DNA from: Mesostigma viride
Lineage: Eukaryota; Streptophyta; Mesostigmatophyceae; Mesostigmatales; Mesostigmataceae
DNA length: 27,500 nt
Assembly: GCA_009746045.1 (NCBI GenBank)
Contig: RPFO01001480.1
Coordinates: 1-27,500, forward strand
Direction: 5' to 3'
The notes below the pieces were generated by a model. It was not told the DNA's origin. It saw only the letters and a list, made by a program, of their open reading frames with translations, and did no database searches. Positions within the stretch are counted from its first letter, which is position 1, and the number at the start of each line of letters is the position of its first letter. Shown here one piece after another: positions 1 to 11,300 of this stretch. A program made the position numbers and the translations under genes.

Positions 1-333
1 GAGAGGAGAGCGTAAGCGTAAGCGTAAGCCTAAGCGTAAACGTAAGCGTAAACCTAAGCGTAAGCATAACCGTAAGCGTAAGCGTAACCGTAGGGAGAGG
101 GAGGGCGTAAGCGTAAGCGTAAGCGTAAGCGTAAGCGTAAGCGTAAGCGTAAGCGTAAGCGTAAGCGTAAGCGTAAGCGTAAGCGTAAGCGTAAGCGTAA
201 GCGTAAGCGTAAGCGTAAGCGTAAGCGTAAGCGTAAGCGTAAGCGTAAGCGTAAGCGTAAGCGTAAGCGTAAGCGTAACCGTAAGCGTAAGCGTAACCGT
301 AAGCGTAACCGTAAGCGTAAGCGTAACCGTAAG
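1..333. repeat. CGTAAG hexanucleotide microsatellite
   Basis: Tandem CGTAAG hexamers fill the left edge. They are near perfect from about 105 to 275 and degenerate at both sides, with variants such as CCTAAG, CGTAAA and CGTAAC and one interruption of the GGGAGA type at about 91-105. The array may continue beyond the window. It is low-complexity DNA; the long reading frames through it are Arg-Leu or Ala-Tyr runs and are not genes. The variants loosely resemble telomeric CCCTAA-type repeats, but no canonical telomere unit is repeated here. Confidence 0.95.
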
Positions 334-504
334 AGGGATGGAGGGATGGAGGGAGGGAGGGAGGGAGGGATGGAGGGGGAGGGAGGGAGGGAGGAGGAGG
401 AAGGGAGGGAGGAGGAGGGAGGGAGGGAGGGAGGAGGGAGGGAGGAGGGAGGGAGGGAGGAGGAGGGAGGGAGGGAGGGAGGGAGGGAGGGAGGGAGGAG
501 GAGG
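334..504. repeat. GGGA / GGAGGG purine microsatellite
   Basis: A run of GGGA and GGA units with a few ATGG interruptions near 338-371. It contains many sets of four or more closely spaced G-triplets, so G-quadruplex formation on this strand is expected. It grades into the GGGAGA array to the right. No gene is supported. Confidence 0.93.
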
Positions 505-1104
505 GAGGGGGAGAGGGAGGGAGGAGAGGGAGGGAGGGAGAGGGAGAGGAGAGGGAGAGGGAGAGGAGAGGGAGAGGGAGAGGGAGAGGGAGAGGGAGAG
601 GGAGAGGGAGAGGGAGAGGGAGAGGGAGAGGGAGAGGGAGAGGGAGAGGGAGAGGAGAGGGAGGGGAAGGGAGAGGGAGAGGAGAGGGAGAGGGAGAGGG
701 AGAGGGAGAGGGAGAGGGAGAGGGAGAGGGAGAGGAGAGGGAGAGGGAGAGGGAGAGGAGAGGGAGAGGGAGAGGGAGAGGGAGAGGGAGAGGGAGAGGG
801 AGAGGGAGAGGGAGAGGGAGAGGGAGAGGGAGAGGGAGAGGGAGAGGGAGAGGGAGAGGGAGAGGGAGAGGGAGAGGGAGAGGGAGAGGGAGAGGGAGAG
901 GGAGAGGGAGAGGGAGAGGGAGAGGGAGAGGGAGAGGGAGAGGGAGAGGGAGAGGGAGAGGAGAGGGAGAGGGAGAGGGAGAGGGAGAGGGAGAGGGAGA
1001 GGGAGAGGAGGGAGGGAGAGGGAGAGGGAGAGGGAGAGGGAGAGGGAGAGGGAGAGGGAGAGGGAGAGGGAGAGGGAGAGGGAGAGGGAGAGGGAGAGGG
1101 AGGG
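505..1104. repeat. GGGAGA hexanucleotide microsatellite
   Basis: About 600 bp of GGGAGA hexamers with a few GGAGA or GGGAGG slips. Counting from 372, the strand is entirely purine up to the first T at 1105. The Ser-Pro or Arg-Glu/Gly-Glu frames through it are translation artefacts. Short tracts of the same hexamer lie inside the 374-bp units downstream (about 1297-1331 and 1670-1705), so this long array is probably an expanded version of that internal tract; this is inference. Confidence 0.95.
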
Positions 1105-1147
1105 TTTAGCCACATCGTGTTTTGTTCTTGGATTGATGACGCACCGC

Positions 1148-1945
1148 ACGCAACGCTCGTGACCTGCACCCGCAGGCGAAAAAGAACGAACCACAATGAT
1201 AGCATGGTTGTGAGTGACAATTGACGACATCACGCTACAAGGAGCATGACGCAAAAGGGATTAAAAATCGGCATGAAAAACCTGGTGAAAAATAAGAGGG
1301 AGAGGGGGGGAGAGGGAGAGGGAGAGAGAGTCGTCGTTCAGGAAGCCGGCATGACGCAAAATGGGATGAATACTCAACATGACAGGTGAAAAAACATGAG
1401 AAAAACAACGTACATAAAATCCCGCAACTCACTCTTGTTGTTGCTGATGCTGCTGTCGTTGTTCTTGTTGTCAGGCCCGTTGTTCTTGATTTCCAAAGAA
1501 GAAAGCCGTGAAGCTGCTCGTACGCAACGACCGTGACCTGCACCCGCAGGCGAAAAAGAACGAACCACAATGATAGTATTGTTGTGAGTGACAATTGACG
1601 ACATCACGCTACAAAGAGCATGACGCAAAAGGGATTTAAAATCGGCATGAAAAACCTGGTGAAAAATAAGAGGGAGAGGGGGGGAGAGGGAGAGGGAGAG
1701 AGAGTCGTCGTTCAGGAAGCCGTCATGACGCAAAATGGGATGAATACTCAACATGCCAGGTGAAAAAAAATTAGGAAAACCACGTACGTAAAATCCCGCA
1801 ACTCACTCTTGTTGTTGCTGATGCTGCTGTCGTTGTTGTTGTTGTCAGGCCCGTTGTTCTTGATTTCCAAAGAAGAAAGCCGTGAAGCTGCTCGTACGCA
1901 TTATGGGGGCTGCACCCGCAGGCGAAAAAGAACGTGGACCACAGT
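1148..1945. repeat. 374-bp tandem duplication with truncated third copy
   Basis: Copy A is 1148-1521, copy B 1522-1895 and partial copy C from 1896 to about 1945. Each begins near ACGCA and soon contains CACCCGCAGGCGAAAAAGAAC. A and B are nearly identical, both carrying a short GGGAGA tract, a TTGTTGTTG-rich stretch and the phrase CCAAAGAAGAAAGCCG. Small differences include a changed AT run after CACAATGATAG and one or two indels. Open frames on either strand are duplicated with the DNA and show no recognisable domain. The sequence between C and 2039 is unique and GC-rich, with nothing identifiable. Confidence 0.9.
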
Positions 1946-2038
1946 CGGTCACTGGACGTGCGGTGGCGGGCGTGGTGGGCGCATCCGGCGGTGCGCGCCT
2001 GCAAAACACCGCATCAATTACCTGGGCGGGCAGGGTGC

Positions 2039-2788
2039 GCACCTTCCAAAGTCCCTGGTGTGTGTCAGTGCAGCGTCGACATGGCATGCGTGGAGGATAT
2101 TTGCGTACGTACGACGAATCATGTGAAACGACTGGTCCAACCTGAAAAATTTTAAATTTTTTCCGTGTCCAGTAACGGTCCTAGGTTGCACCCGCGGGCC
2201 GTTCCGACAGCTGTACAGAAAAGATCACAAAGATACGCCGCGCAACGACGCCTGTGCCCGGCAAATCATTTGTGAGCCCGGAACTGAACAGTCACTGCAA
2301 ATGTCGAGTATTTATTGCTCAAACCCCACAAAAAAGCGTTCCGGACCTGTTCGAAGCGAAGAGCACTGACAGGGATCGGACCCGAGCCAGATTTGTGTGC
2401 GGACCATGATGGCTGGCCTCCCTCACTCCGCAACCTCACTCTGGACGCAGGTTCGAATCCTGTCAGTGCTATTCGCTTCGAACAGTTCCGGAACGCTTTT
2501 TTTGGGGGGTGGAGCAATAGATTTTCGACGTTTGTAGTGACTGTTCAGTTCCCGACTCACATTTGCCGGGCACTGGCGTCATTCCGCGGCGTATCTTTCT
2601 GATCTATTCTGTACAGCTGCCGGAACGGCCCGCGGGTGCAACCTAGGACCGTTACTGGACACGGCAAAAATTCAAAATTTTTCAGGTTGGACCAGTCGTT
2701 TCAGATGATTCGTCGTACGTACGCAAATATCCTCCACGCATGCCATGTCGACGCTGCACTGACACACACCAGGGACTTTGGAAGGTGC
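2039..2788. mobile_element. 750-bp palindromic MITE-like element
   Basis: The first bases, GCACCTTCCAAAGTCCCTGG, reappear as their reverse complement at 2769-2788. Complementarity continues inward through a shared GTACGTAC block, CCTAGGTTGCACCCGCGGGC, and TTCGAAGCG, meeting near 2413. Each arm is about 350 bp with scattered mismatches and small indels, so this is almost one long hairpin. No clear target-site duplication is visible beside the ends. It encodes no believable protein. The structure fits a non-autonomous inverted-repeat transposon, or a local inverted duplication. It is independent of the much larger palindrome to the right. Confidence 0.8.
2362..2470 (+). other. tRNA-like relic at the palindrome tip
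   Basis: At 2447-2463 there is a good tRNA T-arm, GCAGG-TTCGAAT-CCTGT, holding the Pol III B-box GGTTCGAATCC. It is followed by CAGTGCT, which pairs with AGCACTG at 2362-2368 as a 7-bp acceptor stem would. The mirror arm, read on the minus strand, has GGTCCGATCCC before the same 3' sequence, a weaker T-arm. A TTGCGGAGTGAGG stretch on the minus strand resembles an A-box. There is no convincing D-arm or anticodon arm and the span is about 109 nt, so I do not call a working tRNA. A tRNA-derived hairpin is the best description. Confidence 0.35.
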
Positions 2789-2851
2789 CGTAAGAATTGT
2801 CTTGCGAAATGAAAGCTTAGCCGTATGCACTGTTCTGAAAAATCTGATTTG

Positions 2852-2900
2852 TAAAAATGGAGAAAAAAAAAAAAAAGGGAAAAAAACAAAAAAAAAAGAA
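2852..2900. repeat. A-rich tract
   Basis: Near-continuous A run interrupted by a few G and one C just outside the palindromic element. It could be a decayed poly(A) tail of a retroposed sequence, but no target duplication or retroposon body is evident. Confidence 0.7.
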
Positions 2901-2954
2901 CCCTGAAAACTGACATGCCGCGAAAAGGATTCGACACGGCGACTGCCGGTCTCA

Positions 2955-3246
2955 TCCAGGTATTGGAGTAGGGTGTAGATCCCCACCGGGGGTGTAGATC
3001 CCCCTGCTATTCGCTCGAACAGTTCTGGATGTACCATCCTACATGCTATTGTACAATATATAGTGGTAACGGAGAAAAAAAAATGAAGAGACGACAAAAA
3101 TGCCTTTGCACCAATAGGAGTCGACACTGCGTGTTCAGACTCCAAGTACTCGGGCACCCACACCTGCCGGGGGAGTACATTGTAATGCTATTCACTAGAA
3201 CAGTTCCGGATGTAGCGTTAGTGATGATGTTGTACAATATATTCCA
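2955..3246. repeat. Diverged fragments related to the palindromic element
   Basis: The phrase GCTATTC-CT-GAACAGTTC-GGATGTA occurs at 3006-3033 and 3187-3214, and its first 25 bases occur in the right arm of the palindrome at 2468-2492. Each of the two copies is preceded by a CCGGGGG-GT(A) block and followed by a TTGTACAATATAT block, giving a rough 181-bp tandem arrangement. A short direct repeat, GTGTAGATCCCC, sits at about 2971-3003. I read these as degenerate members of the same repeat family. No gene is supported. Confidence 0.55.
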
Positions 3247-3720
3247 ATCACGTTTGTCAGAGTGTGCGTTTTTCCGACATGTAGGGCAGGTTGTACAACA
3301 TTCTGTGCGCCAACCATGTGTACTACATGTATCGATTAGTATCACTACATGTATATTCCGTCATGATCGCAGGATTAGTAACTACTGGGCTACATGTTAG
3401 TGTACCCTTACTAGGCTACTATGTAGAACCTTCAGAACCTGATTCTACCTTCCAAAATTCTAATTATGCGCCATGGATCAGTTCTGAAATGTAGAACGAG
3501 CCTACGTGGAGGGCATGACATCAGTCCAGCTGGCACCGCCGCGCACCATGACCGAGGGAACACGCCGTCACGTGCATGTAATGCAATGTTTGGAGACGAC
3601 GGGCATGCATGCATGGTTAATTTTTGGCGGCGAATATTTTCCGCGCCAAAAAAATTCCGCGGTACCCTCCGTACCGTGAAAAGTGGGTGCACGGTGCGCG
3701 CACCCCTTGCGGAAGTGGCC
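3247..3720. other. Intergenic stretch, no gene recognised
   Basis: About 470 bp between repeat fragments and the giant element. ACATGTA and CTACATGT words recur at 3279-3430. An imperfect dyad, TTTTTGGCGG (3621-3630) and CCGCGCCAAAAA (3641-3652), resembles an E2F-type site, with TTTTGGCGCGG on the minus strand. Short open frames (to about 110 codons) have no recognisable domain and are treated as chance. Confidence 0.5.
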
Positions 3721-3836
3721 ATGGCGACTGCTTTTAGACGAAACGTGACAAATCTGGCTCGCGGAAAGCAGAAAAAATGCTCGATTCTTGGAGAAAATTA
3801 GTTACTGATTCTAATTTATGGTGGGATAGTTGCGAT

Positions 3837-4235
3837 CTATAATGTCGCGGGCTCTTTTTCTTTACCATCGGCAGGGGGGTCCGGCCTGAATTTCTGTCGG
3901 GATGAATAAAGTATAATGGATGCCTGCAGGTGTGATTGTCGATTGTTGCCAGTTTTGATGGTCCTAATGGAAGCTAGTTTAATGATGTTTCTAAAGCCGT
4001 AAAAATTCCCGCTGCTATCTTTACCTTTCCCGTCATTTTGCGGTAAGATAACATTAGGCCTGCGCCATGCGCGCCCGACCTCTCCATGAAAGGGTGGCCT
4101 TTCTTGTGCGCCTGGGCACGAATAAATGCCCGTTATGGTACGTTCTTGTATTAAACGTCCTAAGATAGCGCTTTCCTGCTTTCTTACCTCGTTGAGCGTA
4201 AGCTTTTTGCCTTCTTTCCGGCCAGATGCAGCCAT
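3837..4235 (-). pseudogene. Decayed arm ORF, left copy (132 codons)
   Basis: An open frame starting at an ATG at 4235 and ending at 3837. Its core from GKKLTLNE to FRPDPP matches the right-arm ORF, but the two frames diverge on both sides because of 1-nt indels: an extra base in the AAAGAAGG run upstream and a different C-run length near the end. Many differences between the copies change amino acids, so there is no sign of protein-level constraint. I recognise no domain, signal peptide or membrane segment. A TATA box lies about 440 bp upstream in the same orientation, so transcription is conceivable. It could be a relic of a gene once carried by the element, or open by chance. Confidence 0.25.
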
Positions 4236-4605
4236 GAAGTTGCGGGTCCTGGCGCTGCATCGCTGGATTCCTGGATGTTTTTAAGCAAGTTCGTCTGTGA
4301 CGTGGCTGGCTTGCTGCAGCGCGTGGCCCACAACCTGTCGGGAAGGTGTAATGCTTTTATTTCCATGCTTCTCTGAAATTTCTTTTGCTTTATAGACAGT
4401 TGTGTTCGAGGAAATTCACGCGGTCTTCCTAAGCAGCGGCATCATTTTCCCCAGACACTGACGAGCTGGCACCTGTCTCCTAAAGAGAGCGGCTCGTGCT
4501 TGTTAGAAAGGAGGCAGTGTGCATTTTGCGGGACACAATGCTTTGGTGGCACATGCGTCAGGTAGGCTGTTCCAATGGTCTCTTCACCTTTCCCACTGAG
4601 TAAAT

Positions 4606-4626
4606 GTTAGCATTTGTCATGCTAAC
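4606..4626. other. Small perfect hairpin, left arm
   Basis: GTTAGCAT and ATGCTAAC are perfect inverted 8-mers around a 5-nt loop. The same hairpin is preserved in the right arm at 21550-21570, about 50-70 bp from the TATA box on its downstream side in both arms. Confidence 0.6.
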
Positions 4627-4675
4627 CAGAGCAGCTAGCCACAGGTTGGCTGGATAAAAAGTCAGCTTATTTTCT

Positions 4676-4685
4676 CTTTATATAC
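4676..4685 (-). promoter_or_regulatory. Outward-facing TATA box, left arm
   Basis: Reads GTATATAAAG on the minus strand, a strong Pol II TATA match, pointing away from the satellite toward the left end of the element. A CACGTG-type E-box core lies upstream at about 4702-4707. The TATA sequence is identical in the right arm. No transcript can be shown from sequence. Confidence 0.45.
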
Positions 4686-4900
4686 TGCGTGTGTGGTCCT
4701 CCACGTGTCCGGCTTGTTGGGCATTTTGGAAGAGGGTTTATAATGTGTTGTTGGGTGGAACAACTTGGTTGTTGGCACAAAATCACACATTATTAGCCTG
4801 AGATAGGCATGACATATGCTGCTCAGGCGTGTCGTCCTACCAGCCTTGTTGTTAAGGGTAGACTCACAAGGCTGGCTGTGCCGATGGAGGGGTGGGGCGT

Positions 4901-5046
4901 GCTAGCCCCCCCCCACACCCACGCATGCATGCTAGCCCACCCCCACACCCACGCATGCATGCTAGCCCCGGCCCCGGCCCCCCCACACCCACGCATGCAT
5001 GCCAGCCCACCCCCACACCCACGCGTGCATGCCAGCCCACCCCTAG
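4901..5046. repeat. 30-bp minisatellite, left arm (about 4 units)
   Basis: Units of CCCCCACACCCACGCATGCATGCTAGC type, with one unit lengthened by a CCCCGGCCCCGG insertion. This is the reverse complement of the 16-unit array in the right arm. Pro/His-rich and Gly/Trp-rich frames across it are artefacts. Confidence 0.9.
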
Positions 5047-5312
5047 CTTGAGCGTGCTTGTAAAGTTTTTGCATGGTTTATTAAAATGAGTGGAATATGT
5101 ATTTATTGCATAATGTTAATTTTATCATGAATGAAAATGGTCAACATTGCCGAAGTGCCCCTAAATTGCTCAATATTGTGTGCTCAAGAATTCAATGAGG
5201 ATTGTCATCATGGAAACCCGCACAAATTCACGATTCCGGGCATGCATGTGAAAGTATCAAGAACAATTTTCAATTAAGAATGGTATCTCATTGTTCCATG
5301 AATCAATATGAC

Positions 5313-8300
5313 TCCATGTACGTAGACAAGCCATGATGACCCCATGGGAGCCTAAATCCTCATCATTAAATACATAAATGCCACCCATGTACGTAGACGG
5401 GCCATGATGACACCAATGGAGCCTGAATCCTCATCATTAATTACATAAATGCCAACCATGTACATACACGGGCAATGATGACACCATGGGAGCCTGAATC
5501 CTCATTATTAAATACATAAATGCCAACCATGTACGTAGGCCAGCCATGATGACACTATGGGAGCCTGAATCCTCATCATTAATTTCATACATGCCAACAA
5601 CACGTAGACGGGCCATAATGACACCACGGGAGCCTGAATCCTCATCATTTATTTTATGAGACATCCATGTACGTAGGCCAGCCATGATGACACCATGGGA
5701 GCCTGAATCCTCATCATTTTTTTTCTGAGACATCCATGTACGTAGGCCAGCCATGATGACACCATGGGAGCCTGAATCCTCATCATTAAATACATACATG
5801 CCATCCATGTACGTAGACAGGCCATGATGACACCATGGGAGCCTGAATCCTCATCATTAATTACATAAATGCCAACCATGTACGTAGACGGGCCATGATG
5901 ACACCATGGGAGCCTGAATCCTCATCATTTTTTTTATGAGACATCCATGTACGTAGGCCAGCCATGATGACACCATGGGAGCCTGAATCCTCGTCATTTT
6001 TTTTTCTTTGACATCCATGTACGTAGACGGGCCATGATGACACCATGGGAGCCTGAATCCTCATCATTAATTACATACATGCCAACAATGTAGGTAGACA
6101 AGCCATGATGACACCATGGGAGCCTGAATCCTCATCATTTTTTTAATGAGACATCCATGTACATACGTAGGCCAGCCATGATGACACCATGGGAGCCTGA
6201 ATCCTCATCATTTTTTTTTCTTTGACATCCATGTACGTAGGCCAGCCATGATGACACCATGGGAGCCTGAATCCTCCTCATTAATTACATAAATGCCAAC
6301 CAGGTACGTAGACAAGCCATGATGACCCCATGGGAGCCTGAATCCTCATCATTAATTACATAAATGCCATCCATGTACGTAGACGGGCCATGATGACACC
6401 ATGGGAGCCTGAATCCTCATCATTAATTACATAAATGCCATCCATGTACGTAGACGGGCCATGATGACACCATGGGAGCTTGAATCCTCATCATTAATTA
6501 CATAAATGCCATTCATGTACGTAGACGGGCCATGATGACACCATGGGAGCCTGAATCCTCATCATTAAAAAAGTACATGCCATCCATGTACGTAGGCCAG
6601 CCATGATGACACCATGGGAGCCTAAATCCTCCTCATGAATTACATAAATGCCAACCATGTACGTAGACAAGCCATGATGACACCATGGGAGCCTGAATCC
6701 TCATCATTAATTACATAAATGCCATCCATGTACGTACACAGGCGATGATGACACCATGGGAGCCTGAATCCTCATCATTTACTATTCCTTGACATCCATG
6801 TACGTAGACGGGCCATGATGACACCATGGGAGCCTGAATCCTCCTCATTAATTACATAAATGCCAACCAGGTACGTAGACAAGCCATGATGACACCATGG
6901 GAGCCTGAATCCTCATCATTAATTACATAAATGCCAACCATGTACGTAGACGGGCCATGATGACACCATGGGAGCCTGAATCCTCATCATTTTTTTTATG
7001 AGACATCCATGTACGTAGGCCAGCCATGATGACACCATGGGAGCCTGAATCCTCGTCATTTTTTTTTCTTTGACATCCATGTACGTAGACGGGCCATGAT
7101 GACACCATGGGAGCCTGAATCCTCATCATTAATTACATACATGCCAACAATGTAGGTAGACAAGCCATGATGACACCATGGGAGCCTGAATCCTCATCAT
7201 TTTTTTAATGAGACATCCATGTACATACGTAGGCCAGCCATGATGACACCATGGGAGCCTGAATCCTCATCATTTTTTTTTCTTTGACATCCATGTACGT
7301 AGGCCAGCCATGATGACACCATGGGAGCCTGAATCCTCCTCATTAATTACATAAATGCCAACCAGGTACGTAGACAAGCCATGATGACCCCATGGGAGCC
7401 TAAATCCTCATCATTAAATACATAAATGCCACCCATGTACGTAGACGGGCCATGATGACACCAATGGAGCCTGAATCCTCATCATTAATTACATAAATGC
7501 CAACCATGTACATACACGGGCAATGATGACACCATGGGAGCCTGAATCCTCATCATTAAATACATAAATGCCAACCATGTACGTAGGCCAGCCATGATGA
7601 CACTATGGGAGCCTGAATCCTCATCATTAATTTCATACATGCCAACAACACGTAGACGGGCCATAATGACACCACGGGAGCCTGAATCCTCATCATTTAT
7701 TTTATGAGACATCCATGTACGTAGGCCAGCCATGATGACACCATGGGAGCCTGAATCCTCATCATTTTTTTCTGAGACATCCATGTACGTAGGCCAGCCA
7801 TGATGACACCATGGGAGCCTGAATCCTCATCATTAAATACATACATGCCATCCATGTACGTAGACAGGCCATGATGACACCATGGGAGCCTGAATCCTCA
7901 TCATTAATTACATAAATGCCAACCATGTACGTAGACGGGCCATGATGACACCATGGGAGCCTGAATCCTCATCATTAATTACATACATGCCAACAATGTA
8001 GGTAGACAAGCCATGATGACACCATGGGAGCCTGAATCCTCATCATTTTTTTAATGAGACATCCATGTACATACGTAGGCCAGCCATGATGACACCATGG
8101 GAGCCTGAATCCTCATCATTTTTTTTTCTTTGACATCCATGTACGTAGGCCAGCCATGATGACACCATGGGAGCCTGAATCCTCCTCATTAATTACATAA
8201 ATGCCAACCAGGTACGTAGACAAGCCATGATGACCCCATGGGAGCCTGAATCCTCATCATTAATTACATAAATGCCATCCATGTACGTAGACGGGCCATG

Positions 8301-11300
8301 ATGACACCATGGGAGCCTGAATCCTCATCATTAATTACATAAATGCCATCCATGTACGTAGACGGGCCATGATGACACCATGGGAGCCTGAATCCTCATC
8401 ATTAATTACATAAATGCCATTCATGTACGTAGACGGGCCATGATGACACCATGGGAGCCTGAATCCTCATCATTAAAAAAGTACATGCCATCCATGTACG
8501 TAGGCCAGCCATGATGACACCATGGGAGCCTAAATCCTCCTCATGAATTACATAAATGCCAACCATGTACGTAGACAAGCCATGATGACACCATGGGAGC
8601 CTGAATCCTCATCATTAATTACATAAATGCCATCCATGTACGTACACAGGCGATGATGACACCATGGGAGCCTGAATCCTCATCATTTACTATTCCTTGA
8701 CATCCATGTACGTAGACGGGCCATGATGACACCATGGGAGCCTGAATCCTCCTCATTAATTACATAAATGCCAACCAGGTACGTAGACAAGCCATGATGA
8801 CACCATGGGAGCCTGAATCCTCATCATTAATTACATAAATGCCAACCATGTACGTAGACGGGCCATGATGACACCATGGGAGCCTGAATCCTCATCATTT
8901 TTTTTATGAGACATCCATGTACGTAGGCCAGCCATGATGACACCATGGGAGCCTGAATCCTCGTCATTTTTTTTTCTTTGACATCCATGTACGTAGACGG
9001 GCCATGATGACACCATGGGAGCCTGAATCCTCATCATTAATTACATACATGCCAACAATGTAGGTAGACAAGCCATGATGACACCATGGGAGCCTGAATC
9101 CTCATCATTTTTTTAATGAGACATCCATGTACATACGTAGGCCAGCCATGATGACACCATGGGAGCCTGAATCCTCATCATTTTTTTTTCTTTGACATCC
9201 ATGTACGTAGGCCAGCCATGATGACACCATGGGAGCCTGAATCCTCCTCATTAATTACATAAATGCCAACCAGGTACGTAGACAAGCCATGATGACCCCA
9301 TGGGAGCCTAAATCCTCATCATTAAATACATAAATGCCACCCATGTACGTAGACGGGCCATGATGACACCAATGGAGCCTGAATCCTCATCATTAATTAC
9401 ATAAATGCCAACCATGTACATACACGGGCAATGATGACACCATGGGAGCCTGAATCCTCATCATTAAATACATAAATGCCAACCATGTACGTAGGCCAGC
9501 CATGATGACACTATGGGAGCCTGAATCCTCATCATTAATTTCATACATGCCAACAACACGTAGACGGGCCATAATGACACCACGGGAGCCTGAATCCTCA
9601 TCATTTATTTTATGAGACATCCATGTACGTAGGCCAGCCATGATGACACCATGGGAGCCTGAATCCTCATCATTTTTTTCTGAGACATCCATGTACGTAG
9701 GCCAGCCATGATGACACCATGGGAGCCTGAATCCTCATCATTAAATACATACATGCCATCCATGTACGTAGACAGGCCATGATGACACCATGGGAGCCTG
9801 AATCCTCATCATTAATTACATAAATGCCAACCATGTACGTAGACGGGCCATGATGACACCATGGGAGCCTGAATCCTCATCATTAATTACATACATGCCA
9901 ACAATGTAGGTAGACAAGCCATGATGACACCATGGGAGCCTGAATCCTCATCATTTTTTTAATGAGACATCCATGTACATACGTAGGCCAGCCATGATGA
10001 CACCATGGGAGCCTGAATCCTCATCATTTTTTTTCTTTGACATCCATGTACGTAGGCCAGCCATGATGACACCATGGGAGCCTGAATCCTCCTCATTAAT
10101 TACATAAATGCCAACCAGGTACGTAGACAAGCCATGATGACCCCATGGGAGCCTGAATCCTCATCATTAATTACATAAATGCCATCCATGTACGTAGACG
10201 GGCCATGATGACACCATGGGAGCCTGAATCCTCATCATTAATTACATAAATGCCATCCATGTACGTAGACGGGCCATGATGACACCATGGGAGCCTGAAT
10301 CCTCATCATTAATTACATAAATGCCATTCATGTACGTAGACGGGCCATGATGACACCATGGGAGCCTGAATCCTCATCATTAAAAAAGTACATGCCATCC
10401 ATGTACGTAGGCCAGCCATGATGACACCATGGGAGCCTAAATCCTCCTCATGAATTACATAAATGCCAACCATGTACGTAGACAAGCCATGATGACACCA
10501 TGGGAGCCTGAATCCTCATCATTAATTACATAAATGCCATCCATGTACGTACACAGGCGATGATGACACCATGGGAGCCTGAATCCTCATCATTTACTAT
10601 TCCTTGACATCCATGTACGTAGACGGGCCATGATGACACCAATGGAGCCTGAATCCTCCTCATTAATTACATAAATGCCAACCAGGTACGTAGACAAGCC
10701 ATGATGACACCATGGGAGCCTGAATCCTCATCATTAATTACATAAATGCCAACCATGTACGTAGACGGGCCATGATGACACCATGGGAGCCTGAATCCTC
10801 ATCATTTTTTTTATGAGACATCCATGTACGTAGGCCAGCCATGATGACACCATGGGAGCCTGAATCCTCGTCATTTTTTTTTCTTTGACATCCATGTACG
10901 TAGACGGGCCATGATGACACCATGGGAGCCTGAATCCTCATCATTAATTACATACATGCCAACAATGTAGGTAGACAAGCCATGATGACACCATGGGAGC
11001 CTGAATCCTCATCATTTTTTTAATGAGACATCCATGTACATACGTAGGCCAGCCATGATGACACCATGGGAGCCTGAATCCTCATCATTTTTTTTTCTTT
11101 GACATCCATGTACGTAGGCCAGCCATGATGACACCATGGGAGCCTGAATCCTCCTCATTAATTACATAAATGCCAACCAGGTACGTAGACAAGCCATGAT
11201 GACCCCATGGGAGCCTAAATCCTCATCATTAAATACATAAATGCCACCCATGTACGTAGACGGGCCATGATGACACCAATGGAGCCTGAATCCTCATCAT

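Larger units (their letters stand above)
3721..5312 (-). repeat. Left arm of the giant inverted repeat
   Basis: About 1.6 kb of non-satellite sequence that is the reverse complement of 20519-22467. From the outer edge inward it contains a decayed ORF (3837-4235, minus), a hairpin (4606-4626), an outward-facing TATA box (4676-4685), a four-unit minisatellite (4901-5046), and an AT-rich segment joining the satellite. Identity to the right arm is high by eye, with dispersed substitutions and 1-nt indels. Confidence 0.9.

Noticed and set aside
1-333. Telomere
   Set aside because: The unit is CGTAAG, not a known telomeric repeat; one GGGTTTAG at 1102-1109 is a single isolated match.
54-1224. Long Ser-Pro, Arg-Leu and Arg-Glu frames on both strands
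   Set aside because: Pure translations of CGTAAG, GGGA and GGGAGA microsatellites.
2362-2470. Functional tRNA gene
   Set aside because: Good T-arm and acceptor pairing, but no proper D-arm or anticodon arm and a span too long without a clear intron.
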